NCBI RefSeq assembly: GCF_013141865.1 | Contig: NZ_RCST01000001.1 | Location: forward strand, 4,278,001 to 4,342,000 | Direction of reading: 5' to 3' | Length of the DNA stretch: 64,000 nucleotides | Source: Methylomonas sp. ZR1 | GTDB lineage: Bacteria; Pseudomonadota; Gammaproteobacteria; Methylococcales; Methylomonadaceae | Shown: positions 47,392-57,540 of the stretch, one piece after another | Layout of the letters: every line of letters begins with the position of its first letter | How positions within the stretch are numbered: the first letter of the stretch is position 1 | Position numbers and translations under genes: made by a program | The notes under the pieces: generated by a model | Told to the model about the DNA's origin: nothing | Databases searched by the model: none | What the model saw: the letters and a program-made list of their open reading frames with translations, nothing else

Positions 47392-50300
47392 TTAGGCCGC
47401 GGGTTCTAGGCGCTCCAGTAGCTGCACTATTTGCAGATTGGCCTCGCGTAATTGGCTGAAATCTGCGCTGTCGCCGCTTCTGCCGTCCAGCCGATGACGT
47501 TGGAGTTGTTCCGCCAGAATTTGTTGGCGGGCTTGCGCCCGCTCCAGTTGTTCCAGTAAACGCGCATCAATGCCGCGTTCGTGTTTGAGCCGTTCCAGCC
47601 ATCTACCCAGGTGCGATTTTTTCGAGTTCAGGATAGGCCAGCGCGGACTCGTGCCGGTTGGGGGATGCAGACATTGTTCCAGACGGCGCAGCCAATACTG
47701 CTGCTGAAGTTTCAGTAATTCCAATTGGTTTTGCCAATTAGTCAGGGAAAGTCTGGCGCAATCGGTCCAGGCCTGAGGGTTGCGATAGCTGTTAACCCAA
47801 GCCAACACCGCGTCAGCCGGCATCGCTTCGGCGATGGCGGAACCTTGGGCGATGCTGCATCCCAAATCGATCAGAAAAATCCCGTGTTCTATATCTTCCA
47901 CGCCTTCGGCAACTGCTTCGCGTTTGAAGGCTTTGGCCAGCGCAATCACACTTTCGACGATGGCCATGTCATCCGGGTCGTCTATCATGTTGCGGACAAA
48001 ACTCTGATCGATCTTTACCGTATTGATGGTCAAATGCCGCAAATGCGCCAGCGACGAATAACCGGTGCCGAAATCGTCGAGCGCACAGGGTACGCCCAGG
48101 TCGTGATAGCATTGTTTCAGCGTCTCCCCCACCGAGATCAAATCCTCCAGTACGCTACTCTCCAGCACTTCCAATTCCAATTGCCAGGAAGGAATTTGCG
48201 GGTATTCCGTTAGTAAGGTTTCCAGGGTTTTGATGAAATCCGGCCATTGCAGATGGCGCGGGGATATGTTTACGCTCACTTGTAGATTCAGGCCGAGATC
48301 GTGCCAGACCTGCAATTGTTTAAAGGCTTGCCGTAGCACCCAGTTGCTCAGGTCAATTTCCAAGGTAGTGTTTTCCACTATGGGCAGAAATTCGGCCGGC
48401 GGCAACACGCCGCGTTGCGGATGGTGCCAGCGGATCAGCGCTTCTGCGCCGACCACTTCGCCGGTTTTGATATTGACTCTGGGCTGGTAATACATGCAAA
48501 ACTGGTTATCCATCAGCGCCTGGCCGACTTCGGCCAAAGCTTGCTCCAAACGGCTGGGGCGATGATTGATGCTGCTCGATTGTCCCGGCAAATGATCGTA
48601 AATCCGATAGCGGTTGCGGCCATCCAATTTGGCCTGATACATGGCTTGGTCGGCGTGGCGCAATAGAATATCCGGATCTTCCAAATCCAGCGGATAGATG
48701 GTCACGCCGCTACTGGCGGCAATCCGCACATGGCGGTTTTCCAACTCGAACGGTTCGGCCATGGCCTGATGAATGCGGGTCAAGGCATCTTCGCATTGCT
48801 GCACCGATTGCAAATTTTCAAATAACAACGCAAATTCGTCGCCGCCCAGCCGGCAAACCGTATCGCCTTCGCGCAGCTTTAACTTGATGCGTTTGGCGAC
48901 TTCTACCAATAACTGGTCGCCGGTTTCGTGGCCGAAGTTATCGTTAACCTGCTTGAATCCGTCCAAATCCAGATAACACACCGCCAACAGCGATTCGGCG
49001 CGTTTGCTGTGGGCGATAGCCTGGGCAAAGCGGTCGGCAAATAGGGCGCGATTGGGCAATTGGGTAAGCGGATCGAAATGCGCCAGCACTTCCAGCGCCT
49101 GCTGCTGTTGTTTACTCTCGGTGATGTCCGAGAACAAACCCAGATAATTGATGATATTGCCGGCGTCATCGCGCAAAGCCGAAACCGTTAACAGTTCGGC
49201 ATACAAATCCCCATTTTTCCGCCGATTCCAGACTTCGCCTTGCCAATGCCCGGTCTGGTTTATGATCGCCCACATAGCTTCATAAAACTCCGGCGCTTGG
49301 CGGCCGGATTTCAAAAAGCTGGGATTTTGTCCCAATGCTTCCTCGCGGCTGTAGCCTGTTATGTCGGTGAAGGCGGCGTTGACATCGATGATACAGGCGT
49401 TGAGGTCGGTAATGATGATGCCTTCGTGGGCGTCCGAAAAGACCCGCGCCGATAGCCGTAGTTTTTCCTCGGCCGCTTTGCGTTTACTAACATCATGGAC
49501 AATCCCGCGCATCCGCACCGGTTTGCCGTTACCGTCGCGCTCGACCTGGCCCACCGAGCGCATCCAGCGCTTTTCGCCGTTAGGGGTTTGGATACGGTAT
49601 TCCACATCGTAATTGGCGCCGCGTTCTAGGTGCTCGCGGGTCGCTTCCAAAATTAAAGGCCTATCCTCCGGACAAACCACTTCCAGGAAATCATTCCAGG
49701 TATTGAGTGGCTTATGCGGAAAACCCAATTCAGTTGTGACGATTTCCGACCAGAACTGGCGGTTTTTCAACAAATCTGCTTCCCAAATACCGACGCCGCC
49801 ATAGATTTGGCTGATCCGAAAGCGTTCTTCGCTCTCTTTTAGTGCCAGTTCGGTCTGTTTGCGCTCGGTAATATCCTGGACTAACACGACGAAACGGTCG
49901 GGGCCGGCTTTATAGCTATCGATGGCATACCAGCGGCCCAGATCGGTCACACAGTTTTCAAAATGTTGCGGCTCGCCACTGGTATCCAGCCCGTCAAAAC
50001 TGGCGATCCAGGCTCCCGCGGTATTCGGCAAAACCTGCTTCACGGTTTTGCCTATCCAGTTTTCGCGGGCAATGCCGGTCATTTTTTCAAAGGCCGGGTT
50101 GATATCCAGATAGCGATAATCGACGATTTTGCCGCTGTCGTCGCGTATTACCTGATGTAGCGCAAAGCCCAGCGACATATTGGTGTAAAGCCGCGCCAGG
50201 TCGGCCTCGCTACGTTTGCGAGCCTTGATTTCCTTACGCAGCCTGAACACCCAATAGACGAAAAACAACAGGGCCAGCAGCGCAACGGTAGCGGATCGCA

Positions 50301-52026
50301 ATAGCGCGTCCAGTTGAATGCCTTGCTCGACCTTCAAAGCCATCCAGCGGTTAATAATGGCATCGTGTTCGGCTTGGCTGATACTGGACAGAGCTTTCTC
50401 CAGTAGCGACCGCAAGTGCGGCTGAGATGTGAGTGCGGCCATCCGGGTTTCGTTGACGTAGCCAGGTTGGCCGGCAATATGCAGATTCAATAAGCCTTGT
50501 TGTTTGATGGCGTAACTGGCCGAAGCCGCATCGCCGATATAAGCATCCACCTTGCCTTCGGCCAGCAGATTCAGCGCTTCTTGTACCGAGGGGGCGGTCA
50601 GCAGTCGTATCCCTGGGTAGTCTCTGCTCAGCAATTCCTGCACAAAATACCCTTGCTCGATAGCGACCCGTCTCCCCGTCAGTAGTGGCAGGGAATCGAT
50701 ATAAGCACTGCTTTTGTCGCCGATGATCACCGTCGGTGTGCTGATATAAGGCTGGGTAAAGCTTAAATATTGCTCGCGATCCGGGGTTTTGGTCACCCCG
50801 GCGAGCATGTCCAGTTCGCCGCGTTTGGCCATGTCCAGCACTTCCTGCCAGGATTTGTCCATGATCAGCACGAACTTCACGCCCAATCTCTGCTCGATTA
50901 GCTTGAGGTGTTCTGCAACCATGCCTTGATGCAGGCCGGTGGCATCCAGCCATTCGTATGGCGGAAAATTCCTGTCTATGCCCACCCGAATTTCTGGATG
51001 CTCGGCCAGCCACTGCCGTTCCGCGTCGTTCAATGGCAAATCGGCGGATTGTCTGTTGCCATAGACAAACTCATTGAGTTGGCCGTCGCTTAAAGGACGC
51101 GCTAATTTCAGGTTGGCATAAATGTCGGCTACCCGGCGTAAGCGGGCAGCTTCTATCTGGCCCAGCGGGATGTAGTCCGGCATGATCAGCTTACGGGTTT
51201 CCTCGGCTTCGTAGCGCAGTTGTTCCGGACTAAGTTTGCTTGGATATTTGCGTTGGATAAGTTCGATCAGTACATCGGGGTGAGACAGCGCATATTCCCA
51301 GCCTTTCAGGCTGGCCCGGAGGAAGCGCTCGGCGCGGCCGGGATGTTGTTGTAGCTCTTTGCGGCTGGTGAAAAGCAAGTCGCCGTAAAAGTCGATACCG
51401 TAATTTTGCGGATTGATAATATTGAATTTGATGCCGGCTGTGCGAAAGCTGAATGGCATGTCGGTGATATAGCCGGACATCACATCGACTTTATCCGCGA
51501 TAAAATCGGCGTTGTTAAAGGTCTCGGCAACTTTTTGATAGCGGCTTTCGTTTAGATTGGCTTCGGCGAGTAAGGCGCGAATCTGCGCATTATTCTCGCC
51601 CACCACATCGTACATGATGCGCTTGCCGGCCATTTCGTAGGGGCTGACGATGCCGGAAGCTTGTTTGCTGAACAGCGCCAGCGCATCGTGCTGAAATAGG
51701 GCGGCTAGAGCCGCTATGGGCTTGCCGTTGGCATACTGGGCAATGATGCCGGAATCGCCGATGCCGTATTCGGCTTCCCCGGATGCGACCTGTTCTACGT
51801 AGTCTTGGTCAGGATTGCGCTCGCGTATTTCTACCTGCAAACCTTCCTCGGCATAATAGCCTTGCTCGATAGCTGCGTAATAACCGGCAAATTGGAATTG
51901 GTGAAACCATTTCAATTGTAGCCCTACTGGTTCCAGCGGCTGATTTGCTGCGGGTGTGCCAGCGGTGCTGGACGTACAAAACAGTAAAAAAAATACCGAG
52001 GACAGTCCGAAAATGGTTTTTTTCAT
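47392..52026 (-). CDS. Sensor c-di-GMP protein: two solute-binding domains, PAS x3, GGDEF-EAL
   Basis: The protein is 1544 aa. It has a signal peptide or N-terminal anchor (IFGLSSVFFLLFC). An NMT1/THI5-like binding domain (about 30-310) starts VGLQLKWFHQFQFAGYYAA. A SBP_bac_3 domain (about 340-560) starts VGIDRNFPPYEW. One membrane helix lies near 580-595, followed by three PAS domains (about 610-975). GGDEF has CRLGGDEF (about 1058), so cyclase activity is likely. EAL has GAEALIRWHHP (about 1195), so phosphodiesterase activity is possible. A helical tail (about 1420-1544) with HLGRWLERL weakly resembles a CZB domain. It should sense small molecules in the periplasm and set c-di-GMP levels. 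The ligands are unknown. Confidence 0.93.
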   Translation of the reverse strand: MKKTIFGLSSVFFLLFCTSSTAGTPAANQPLEPVGLQLKWFHQFQFAGYYAAIEQGYYAEEGLQVEIRERNPDQDYVEQVASGEAEYGIGDSGIIAQYANGKPIAALAALFQHDALALFSKQASGIVSPYEMAGKRIMYDVVGENNAQIRALLAEANLNESRYQKVAETFNNADFIADKVDVMSGYITDMPFSFRTAGIKFNIINPQNYGIDFYGDLLFTSRKELQQHPGRAERFLRASLKGWEYALSHPDVLIELIQRKYPSKLSPEQLRYEAEETRKLIMPDYIPLGQIEAARLRRVADIYANLKLARPLSDGQLNEFVYGNRQSADLPLNDAERQWLAEHPEIRVGIDRNFPPYEWLDATGLHQGMVAEHLKLIEQRLGVKFVLIMDKSWQEVLDMAKRGELDMLAGVTKTPDREQYLSFTQPYISTPTVIIGDKSSAYIDSLPLLTGRRVAIEQGYFVQELLSRDYPGIRLLTAPSVQEALNLLAEGKVDAYIGDAASASYAIKQQGLLNLHIAGQPGYVNETRMAALTSQPHLRSLLEKALSSISQAEHDAIINRWMALKVEQGIQLDALLRSATVALLALLFFVYWVFRLRKEIKARKRSEADLARLYTNMSLGFALHQVIRDDSGKIVDYRYLDINPAFEKMTGIARENWIGKTVKQVLPNTAGAWIASFDGLDTSGEPQHFENCVTDLGRWYAIDSYKAGPDRFVVLVQDITERKQTELALKESEERFRISQIYGGVGIWEADLLKNRQFWSEIVTTELGFPHKPLNTWNDFLEVVCPEDRPLILEATREHLERGANYDVEYRIQTPNGEKRWMRSVGQVERDGNGKPVRMRGIVHDVSKRKAAEEKLRLSARVFSDAHEGIIITDLNACIIDVNAAFTDITGYSREEALGQNPSFLKSGRQAPEFYEAMWAIINQTGHWQGEVWNRRKNGDLYAELLTVSALRDDAGNIINYLGLFSDITESKQQQQALEVLAHFDPLTQLPNRALFADRFAQAIAHSKRAESLLAVCYLDLDGFKQVNDNFGHETGDQLLVEVAKRIKLKLREGDTVCRLGGDEFALLFENLQSVQQCEDALTRIHQAMAEPFELENRHVRIAASSGVTIYPLDLEDPDILLRHADQAMYQAKLDGRNRYRIYDHLPGQSSSINHRPSRLEQALAEVGQALMDNQFCMYYQPRVNIKTGEVVGAEALIRWHHPQRGVLPPAEFLPIVENTTLEIDLSNWVLRQAFKQLQVWHDLGLNLQVSVNISPRHLQWPDFIKTLETLLTEYPQIPSWQLELEVLESSVLEDLISVGETLKQCYHDLGVPCALDDFGTGYSSLAHLRHLTINTVKIDQSFVRNMIDDPDDMAIVESVIALAKAFKREAVAEGVEDIEHGIFLIDLGCSIAQGSAIAEAMPADAVLAWVNSYRNPQAWTDCARLSLTNWQNQLELLKLQQQYWLRRLEQCLHPPTGTSPRWPILNSKKSHLGRWLERLKHERGIDARLLEQLERAQARQQILAEQLQRHRLDGRSGDSADFSQLREANLQIVQLLERLEPAA

Positions 52027-52095
52027 AAATGCCAGTCGTGGCCTGTTTTGAAAGTAGGGTTATTCTACAGCCAAAGGCAAACTGGCCAGGCGGAT

Positions 52096-52785
52096 TTAGT
52101 CGGCTGTCGCGGAAGTGAACAACGATTGAAATTTATTTTTGCCGGCGTTGGATTTACGTTGCTGGGTATGTGCCAGCGCCATTTTGGCTTCGTTTTGCAA
52201 CTGGGTATCGGCAAATACTTGCTGTTTGCGCAGCGGGGCCTGGACGGCCTTGTGCAAATATTCCTCAGCTTCCGCGCTGCGATCCTGTTGCAGCAAATAA
52301 TCGGCGTAGAAGTAATTGGCGTCGATACCGTTAGGGTTGATTTTCAGGCTGGCTTTCAACATTTGCTCCGCAAGCTGATTATCCCCAAAAGATACCGGCC
52401 AGCCAGGCACCATGTAATACAGCGTGCCCAGCGTGACATAGGCCGCGCCATCCAGCGCATTGGGATTTTGGGCGATGGCTTCTTCCAACAGTGTCTTGGC
52501 GGTTTGCAGGCTGGACAAGGCGCTCAACGAAGATTGAAACGCCGCATTGGTGGCGATAATCGTCGCTTGCCAGATTTTCGGCTCGGCGGCATTCGGGTAG
52601 CGTTTGGTTAATTCCGCGGCTGTTTCCAGCAATTGCGGATAAGTTTGTCTTTGCCGGGTTTCGTCGCTTTGATAATAAACGCTGGCCCACTCGCTTTCCA
52701 AGCGGGCAATAGCGGTCGCCAGCTCCGATGCATGCAGCGGGCCGGCGAAAAGTATCAATAAAACAACAAAAGTAGCTTTGCTCAT
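52096..52785 (-). CDS. Periplasmic TPR-like protein
   Basis: The protein is 229 aa with a signal peptide (FVVLLILFAGPLHA, cleavage before SELATA). It consists of helix pairs with TPR-type spacing (YPQLLETAAELTKRYPNAAEP; AKTLLEEAIAQNPNALDGAAY; AEQMLKASLKINPNGIDANYFYADYLL). TPRs mediate protein contacts. I use the second Met (MSKATFVV); the frame runs to 52803. It lies 69 bp upstream of the c-di-GMP gene on the same strand and may be co-transcribed. The partner is unknown. Confidence 0.7.
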   Translation of the reverse strand: MSKATFVVLLILFAGPLHASELATAIARLESEWASVYYQSDETRQRQTYPQLLETAAELTKRYPNAAEPKIWQATIIATNAAFQSSLSALSSLQTAKTLLEEAIAQNPNALDGAAYVTLGTLYYMVPGWPVSFGDNQLAEQMLKASLKINPNGIDANYFYADYLLQQDRSAEAEEYLHKAVQAPLRKQQVFADTQLQNEAKMALAHTQQRKSNAGKNKFQSLFTSATAD

Positions 52786-53016
52786 ACACTCAATATAGAG
52801 CATTGCATTTTGGATTTCAATACGTCCTTTAAATTATTGTTTTAACAAAGTATTACCTATCGCAAAAATTCGCTAAGCGCCAGGCTTTAGAGAGGCGGCT
52901 TAGGTCTATGTTTGTAGCGCTGTAGCGACTCTGCAAATATCTTGTCCCAGTTTTGCAACAAGCGCCGCAAACCTCAGAAAACGGCAGTTTTTATCGCCTA
53001 TTTGGATTGTTGCCGC

Positions 53017-53490
53017 TTATTTATCCCAATCCTTGAACGGATACTTGCAGAGATTATTGTTGTAATAGCGTATGTCGTCGGTAACTTCCATACCGACCCA
53101 GTCCGGCCTAACAAAGGCCTCTCCTACTGTCGACAATTCGATTTCAGCGACAATCAAACCTTGGTTATCGCCCATGAATTCGTCAATTTCCCAAACATGC
53201 CGGTCGCGATAGACAAAATGACGGATTTTTTCCACTAACGGCTTATGGCATAGCTCGTCGAGAATACTGTTGGCGTCATTCAACGGGATTTCATACTCAA
53301 ATTCCTGGCGATGACTACCGATAGTGGCGCTCTTGATATTCAGCCAAGCTTGCTTGTCGGAAATACGCACACGAACCGAACTGAGCGGACTGCTGCTTAA
53401 ATAGCCTTGTTTGTAGTGTACGGAATGATCGATTTCGCCGCGCCAGTCGTCGTTCGCCAGCAAAAACTTATGTTCAACCTCAAGTGCCAT
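53017..53490 (-). CDS. CYTH domain protein, probable inorganic triphosphatase
   Basis: The protein is 157 aa and starts with the ExExK signature (MALEVEHKFLL). It continues with the charged strands of the triphosphate tunnel (SSVRVRISDKQAWLNIKS; EFEYEIP; HVWEIDEFMG; IVAEIELSTVGE). CYTH proteins hydrolyse inorganic triphosphate or bind organic phosphates with Mg or Mn. It is divergent from sodB with about 125 bp between them. The length is typical of bacterial single-domain members. Confidence 0.9.
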   Translation of the reverse strand: MALEVEHKFLLANDDWRGEIDHSVHYKQGYLSSSPLSSVRVRISDKQAWLNIKSATIGSHRQEFEYEIPLNDANSILDELCHKPLVEKIRHFVYRDRHVWEIDEFMGDNQGLIVAEIELSTVGEAFVRPDWVGMEVTDDIRYYNNNLCKYPFKDWDK

Positions 53491-53517
53491 CGTTGTTTTC
53501 CTTTGATTAGGTAGTGT

Positions 53518-53541
53518 TAAGCAATAATTCTTTATTATAAT
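53518..53541 (+). promoter_or_regulatory. Candidate sodB promoter
   Basis: A perfect -10 box (TATAAT, 53536-53541) lies about 74 bp upstream of the sodB ATG. The -35 region is poor. The surrounding sequence is AT-rich and could hold an iron-responsive site, but I see no clear Fur palindrome. Confidence 0.4.
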
Positions 53542-53614
53542 GCTGGGTAATTAGGTTTGGGCGGTAAGCCCGCGCCTAATCACTGCTGCTGTTCAATCAA
53601 TCTGGAGAATAAAG

Positions 53615-54196
53615 ATGGCTTTTGAATTACCTGCATTACCGTACGCAAAAGACGCATTGGCGCCGCACATTTCCGCAGAAACGATCGAATTTCACTACGG
53701 CAAACATCACCAAACTTATGTCACCAACCTGAATAATCTGGTTCCCGGCACCGAGTTTGAAGGCTTGTCCCTGGAAGAGATCGTGAAAAAATCCTCTGGC
53801 GGCGTATTCAACAACGCAGCGCAAATCTGGAACCACACCTTTTATTGGAACAGCCTGTCTCCCAACGGCGGCGGCGAACCTACCGGTGGTTTGGCAAATG
53901 CCATTGACAGAACTTTCGGTTCTTTCGAGAAATTCAAAGAAGAATTCACCAAATGCGCGGTCACCACTTTCGGCTCAGGTTGGGCGTGGTTGGTGAAAAA
54001 CGATAAGGGTGGTCTGGAACTGGTCAGCACCAGCAACGCCGGTTGCCCGTTAACTGCCGGCCAAACGCCGTTGTTGACTTGCGATGTTTGGGAACACGCT
54101 TATTACATCGATTTCCGCAATCTGCGTCCTAAATATCTGGAAGCTTTCTGGGCCTTGGTTAACTGGGAATTCGCCAGCGCCAATTACGAAGCTTAA
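53615..54196 (+). CDS. sodB: Superoxide dismutase [Fe]
   Basis: It converts superoxide to oxygen and hydrogen peroxide in the cytoplasm. The 193 aa begin [19 protein letters not shown], with metal His residues in [11 protein letters not shown] and NHTFYWNSL and the remaining ligands in [13 protein letters not shown]. The sequence [11 protein letters not shown] and the length point to the iron enzyme. GGAG lies upstream of the ATG. It appears monocistronic, and a hairpin terminator follows at 54206-54247. Confidence 0.97.
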   Translation: MAFELPALPYAKDALAPHISAETIEFHYGKHHQTYVTNLNNLVPGTEFEGLSLEEIVKKSSGGVFNNAAQIWNHTFYWNSLSPNGGGEPTGGLANAIDRTFGSFEKFKEEFTKCAVTTFGSGWAWLVKNDKGGLELVSTSNAGCPLTAGQTPLLTCDVWEHAYYIDFRNLRPKYLEAFWALVNWEFASANYEA

Positions 54197-54205
54197 GCCT
54201 TAGAA

Positions 54206-54247
54206 GGCGCGGGCCGGCGTCCTCACAGGCCCGTCCGCGCCGCTTTT
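54206..54247 (+). terminator. Rho-independent terminator of sodB
   Basis: A GC-rich stem (GGCGCGG at 54206-54212 with CCGCGCC at 54235-54241, extended by a second short stem GGCC/GGCC) begins 10 bp after the sodB stop and is followed by GCTTTT. Confidence 0.7.
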
Positions 54248-54421
54248 GCCAGACTTATTACTCGGGCTTTTCAATACAAGACTGGCGCTAGCCGAGCTTA
54301 AAAAGCCGCAAGCCTCTACCTCGACCTCTCCACCTATCGTTTCGACAACCAAGCCATCGCTATTATCGGCAAGGCAATACCTTAGCAGTATTAGCCTATA
54401 CCGAATAGCAGCGAAGTAATG

Positions 54422-55411
54422 TCACGGCTGTCTGGATTTTCCCGGCACGCCGAACAACAGAATCAGCCAGAATATCATGCCGCTGCAGCAGCCGATTACC
54501 GCTCTTTGCGGCAAATTGAAGGCTTGATCGGGAGAGACAAAGCCTTCGATCAAACCGGCAAAAATCAGAAATGGGGTTACCGCAAGCAGTACTTTGCCGG
54601 CACTGATGCTGGTTTCCTGAAACGCTTGCAGTCGATTGCGGGCGCCGGGCCGTATCAGGGCTTCGCCGAGTTGCAAGCCCATCGCGCCGGCGATGATGAT
54701 GACGCTCAATTCGACTACACCATGGCCAATGATGAAGGCAAACAACCGCCCGTCCAGCTGGTAAGCGGCGGTAAAGGCAAAGATTCCGCCCAGCATGAAA
54801 CCGTTGAAGCCGATGATGTAGAGGGTGCCGACGCCGTAGAATGCCCCTAAGCCAAAAGCGAACAGTGTCACCGTGATGTTGTTGGCGGCAATGCTAAGGG
54901 ACAATACCGAGGACGGCGCGACGTTGAGCAGGCCGTCGGTCCATAATTCGCCTTTCTGAACGTGGTCTATCATCTTCGGCGAGCCCAGCAGACCGATCAA
55001 ATCGGGATAGCTGCCAATCAGCCACCAGCCGGCGGCAATACCCAGCGCGAACAGCGCAAAGGCGCTGAAGATTGCGGTTTTCAATTCTCGCATCAGCCGC
55101 GGTATTTCCCAATGATATAAATCGATCAAACGCGCCAAAGGATGATTGGCGGGACGGTAGATTTCTTCGTGGGCTTTTAAGAATAGGTTTTCCAGGTAAC
55201 GGGTAATCATGGCTTTGCCGTTTACCCGGCGCGACAAGGACAAATCGCTCAACAGGGCGCGATAGCCTGACAGCAGCTGGCGGGCATCACTGATTTCCTG
55301 GGCGCGGCGGCTAGCCGTCGGTTTAAGAGTGTTTTCCAGGCTTTCCCATTGGCTTTTCCGGGCATTTAACCAGTGAGACAATGCTTGAGATTGGTTGTTT
55401 AACTGCTGCAT
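54422..55411 (-). CDS. Stage II sporulation protein M family membrane protein
   Basis: The protein is about 329 aa. A cytoplasmic helical N-terminus (residues about 1-105) precedes at least five membrane helices (IFSAFALFALGIAAGWWLIG; NITVTLFAFGLGAFYGVGTL; FIIGHGVVELSVIIIAGAMG and others). The central block matches the SpoIIM family. In non-sporulating bacteria this gene sits next to RDD and MoxR genes, as here, and its role is unknown. A GTG at 55429 overlaps the RDD gene, and the ATG at 55411 is the other candidate start. It is the last gene of the 61.4-54.4 kb operon. Confidence 0.85.
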   Translation of the reverse strand: MQQLNNQSQALSHWLNARKSQWESLENTLKPTASRRAQEISDARQLLSGYRALLSDLSLSRRVNGKAMITRYLENLFLKAHEEIYRPANHPLARLIDLYHWEIPRLMRELKTAIFSAFALFALGIAAGWWLIGSYPDLIGLLGSPKMIDHVQKGELWTDGLLNVAPSSVLSLSIAANNITVTLFAFGLGAFYGVGTLYIIGFNGFMLGGIFAFTAAYQLDGRLFAFIIGHGVVELSVIIIAGAMGLQLGEALIRPGARNRLQAFQETSISAGKVLLAVTPFLIFAGLIEGFVSPDQAFNLPQRAVIGCCSGMIFWLILLFGVPGKSRQP

Positions 55412-55418
55412 CGTCGGC

Positions 55419-56189
55419 TCAGGGTTCACTTAACAAGCTTTTCAGAGCCCGTTTTAAGGCCTGTTCTTGCGTCTGTTTGTCACTTGCTTCAGGAATGTCG
55501 CGGCCGATTCGGCTTAAAAATTGTGTGGCGAACAAGATCCGGCGTTCGGAGGCCAGTTCGTCCCAGCGTTTCAACAGATCCAGCAGCAGGGTCTGATCGT
55601 CGCCGCTTAAACGGGAATGCAGGGTTAACGTGGAAATTTGCTGCAAGGAATGGGTCTTGTCGACGTTGTCATACACCAGTACCAGGCCCGCCGCCAAATC
55701 GCCGATCCGCTGGTGTTTGCCGGTGAAGGCGACAGCCACCAAGCCAAGAAAATAAAAGCCGGGTAGCGAGTCGATCAGGCGAAACACATTGCGCAACAAC
55801 AGCGCGCCGATGCCGGGGGTATGCCCTTGTAAATCCACCAGGCGAACCCCGGTCATGCGCTTGCCGGGCGTTCGTCCGGCCATCAGGATTTCCAGCACCG
55901 GGTGATACAAAAAATATATCAGCAGGGTCGGCAAGATTAAAACCAGGCCAGTGTAGCCGGGATGTCCCGGTTTAAACACGTTGCGCAGTTCTTCCCAGTT
56001 AAAAAACGCCACGCCGCAGATCGCTACCCAACTGATCGCCAACAACAGCCGTATATGCCAATCGATGACGAAGGCATAGGTACGTGCGCCCATTCCGGCA
56101 ATTTCCAACTGGTAATCCATACCGTCTGCCGATTGTATGTGCAGATAATCCTGGAACGAACCGGGTTTATTCAGGGTGCTATTCATCAT
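55419..56189 (-). CDS. RDD family membrane protein
   Basis: The 256-aa protein has three or four helices. The RDD domain opens with GMGARTYAFVIDWHIRLLL and includes ILMAGRTPGKRMTGVRLVDLQG, with the family Arg and Asp residues. A soluble C-terminal tail of about 80 residues follows. RDD proteins are thought to act in transport or ion exchange; none is defined here. It overlaps or abuts the SpoIIM gene and lies 52 bp after the DUF58 gene, inside the MoxR operon. Confidence 0.87.
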   Translation of the reverse strand: MMNSTLNKPGSFQDYLHIQSADGMDYQLEIAGMGARTYAFVIDWHIRLLLAISWVAICGVAFFNWEELRNVFKPGHPGYTGLVLILPTLLIYFLYHPVLEILMAGRTPGKRMTGVRLVDLQGHTPGIGALLLRNVFRLIDSLPGFYFLGLVAVAFTGKHQRIGDLAAGLVLVYDNVDKTHSLQQISTLTLHSRLSGDDQTLLLDLLKRWDELASERRILFATQFLSRIGRDIPEASDKQTQEQALKRALKSLLSEP

Positions 56190-56241
56190 CTTATTAAAAA
56201 CAGGTCAGTTGTTTATACAGATTGAAACAGGACATCCGCCA

Positions 56242-57540
56242 TCAGGCCGCAGCGATGGTGTCGCGCTTGTTCCGGTAATAAGCCAGTATCCGCCGGTCCA
56301 GATTCTGGGCGGTGGCGCTGGTTACCGCAACCCCACTGCCCTGTAAACGCTTGCGGGTCAACTCGCGGCCGCGCAGGTATTCGAGAATGGCGAATTTCCG
56401 ATAAGGGTCCTGCCAGTAGACCCCGTTTTGTTTCAGATCGTCGCCAATCGCCGGTTCATCCAGTGTGGCGACCAGGACTTGATGTTTGGTGGAAAGTAAT
56501 TTCCCGGCCTGAACCAGCTGCAAAGCGGCTTCCGGCTGTTCCAGTTCGGTCAGAAAAATTACCAGACCGCGCCGTTTCAGCAGTTGCTTGACCTCCAGTG
56601 CGGCATTCAGGGCATTGGCGTTCTCGTTAAACACTGTGAGCCGGCTCAACAGCTGACGTATGGCCCGGACCGAGTTCATGCCGCCGGCCATCGGCGTTTT
56701 ATCGACAGTTTGTTGGGCGTAGGCCAGACAAGCGATCCGGTCGCCTTGGTAGCTGGCAAATTCCGTCAATTTGCCGGCGACGTTGATGTAATGATGCAAG
56801 CGGTCCATGTGTTCGCTTTGCAGGCGGCTGCTCAAGCCGCAATCGATCAGCACCGCAATTTCCAGCAAATGTTCGCGCTCGAAGTGCCGCACCATGGGCT
56901 TGCCGCGCCGGGCTGTGGCCTTCCAGTCTATGCTGCGCAAGGAATCGCCGCGCCGATACTCGCTTAAATCCAAAAACTCGACGCCGCTACTGCGAGCCTG
57001 GGCACTGCCGCGGCTACCAAGCTGCTGCATGCCGGACAGGTCTACAAAGTTGTTCAGCCGGGCGGGTTCTATCCGCATGGCGATATCGTCGTCTATCCGT
57101 CGCGTCCACCAGCACAAGCCGAACGCGCCCAGCTGCTTTAAATACAAACTGCCCAAGGACGTGCCGCCCAAGCGGGTGGGCGTAATCGAAAACTGCCGGC
57201 TTTGGGTTTCATGTGCGCCCAGTAGCCAACGCTGCAGCGAGTTGTCGCCGACAATCGCGGCAGGGTAGTCGCTTTGGGTTTCGAAGCGGACCTTGGCGCC
57301 GGCCCGATTGCAGACTTGAATGCTGTAGCCGACTGACTCGCCCAGTGCCAAAGTGGCCGGAACTTGTCTATGCAACTCAATATTGTCCATCAACCTGAAG
57401 CGTTCCCAAGCCATCAGCGTTATCAGCAAGGCCGCCAGCCATCGCCAGAACCCTTGCAGCGGTTCGCCGCTCCAGATTCCGATGATGGCCAGCAGAACAA
57501 TCAAGCCGGCCAGCAGCAGTGTCAAACGCGATATCGACAT
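56242..57540 (-). CDS. DUF58 domain protein
   Basis: The protein is 432 aa. Two N-terminal membrane helices (LLLAGLIVLLAIIGIW; WLAALLITLMAW) are followed by the DUF58 domain with the pattern FLDLSEYRRGDSLRSIDWKATARRGKPMVR (about residues 185-215). A vWA-like segment follows (EIAVLIDCGLSSR). DUF58 proteins are the usual partners of MoxR ATPases. The start overlaps the moxR stop by one base (TAATG), so the two are coupled. Confidence 0.9.
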   Translation of the reverse strand: MSISRLTLLLAGLIVLLAIIGIWSGEPLQGFWRWLAALLITLMAWERFRLMDNIELHRQVPATLALGESVGYSIQVCNRAGAKVRFETQSDYPAAIVGDNSLQRWLLGAHETQSRQFSITPTRLGGTSLGSLYLKQLGAFGLCWWTRRIDDDIAMRIEPARLNNFVDLSGMQQLGSRGSAQARSSGVEFLDLSEYRRGDSLRSIDWKATARRGKPMVRHFEREHLLEIAVLIDCGLSSRLQSEHMDRLHHYINVAGKLTEFASYQGDRIACLAYAQQTVDKTPMAGGMNSVRAIRQLLSRLTVFNENANALNAALEVKQLLKRRGLVIFLTELEQPEAALQLVQAGKLLSTKHQVLVATLDEPAIGDDLKQNGVYWQDPYRKFAILEYLRGRELTRKRLQGSGVAVTSATAQNLDRRILAYYRNKRDTIAAA

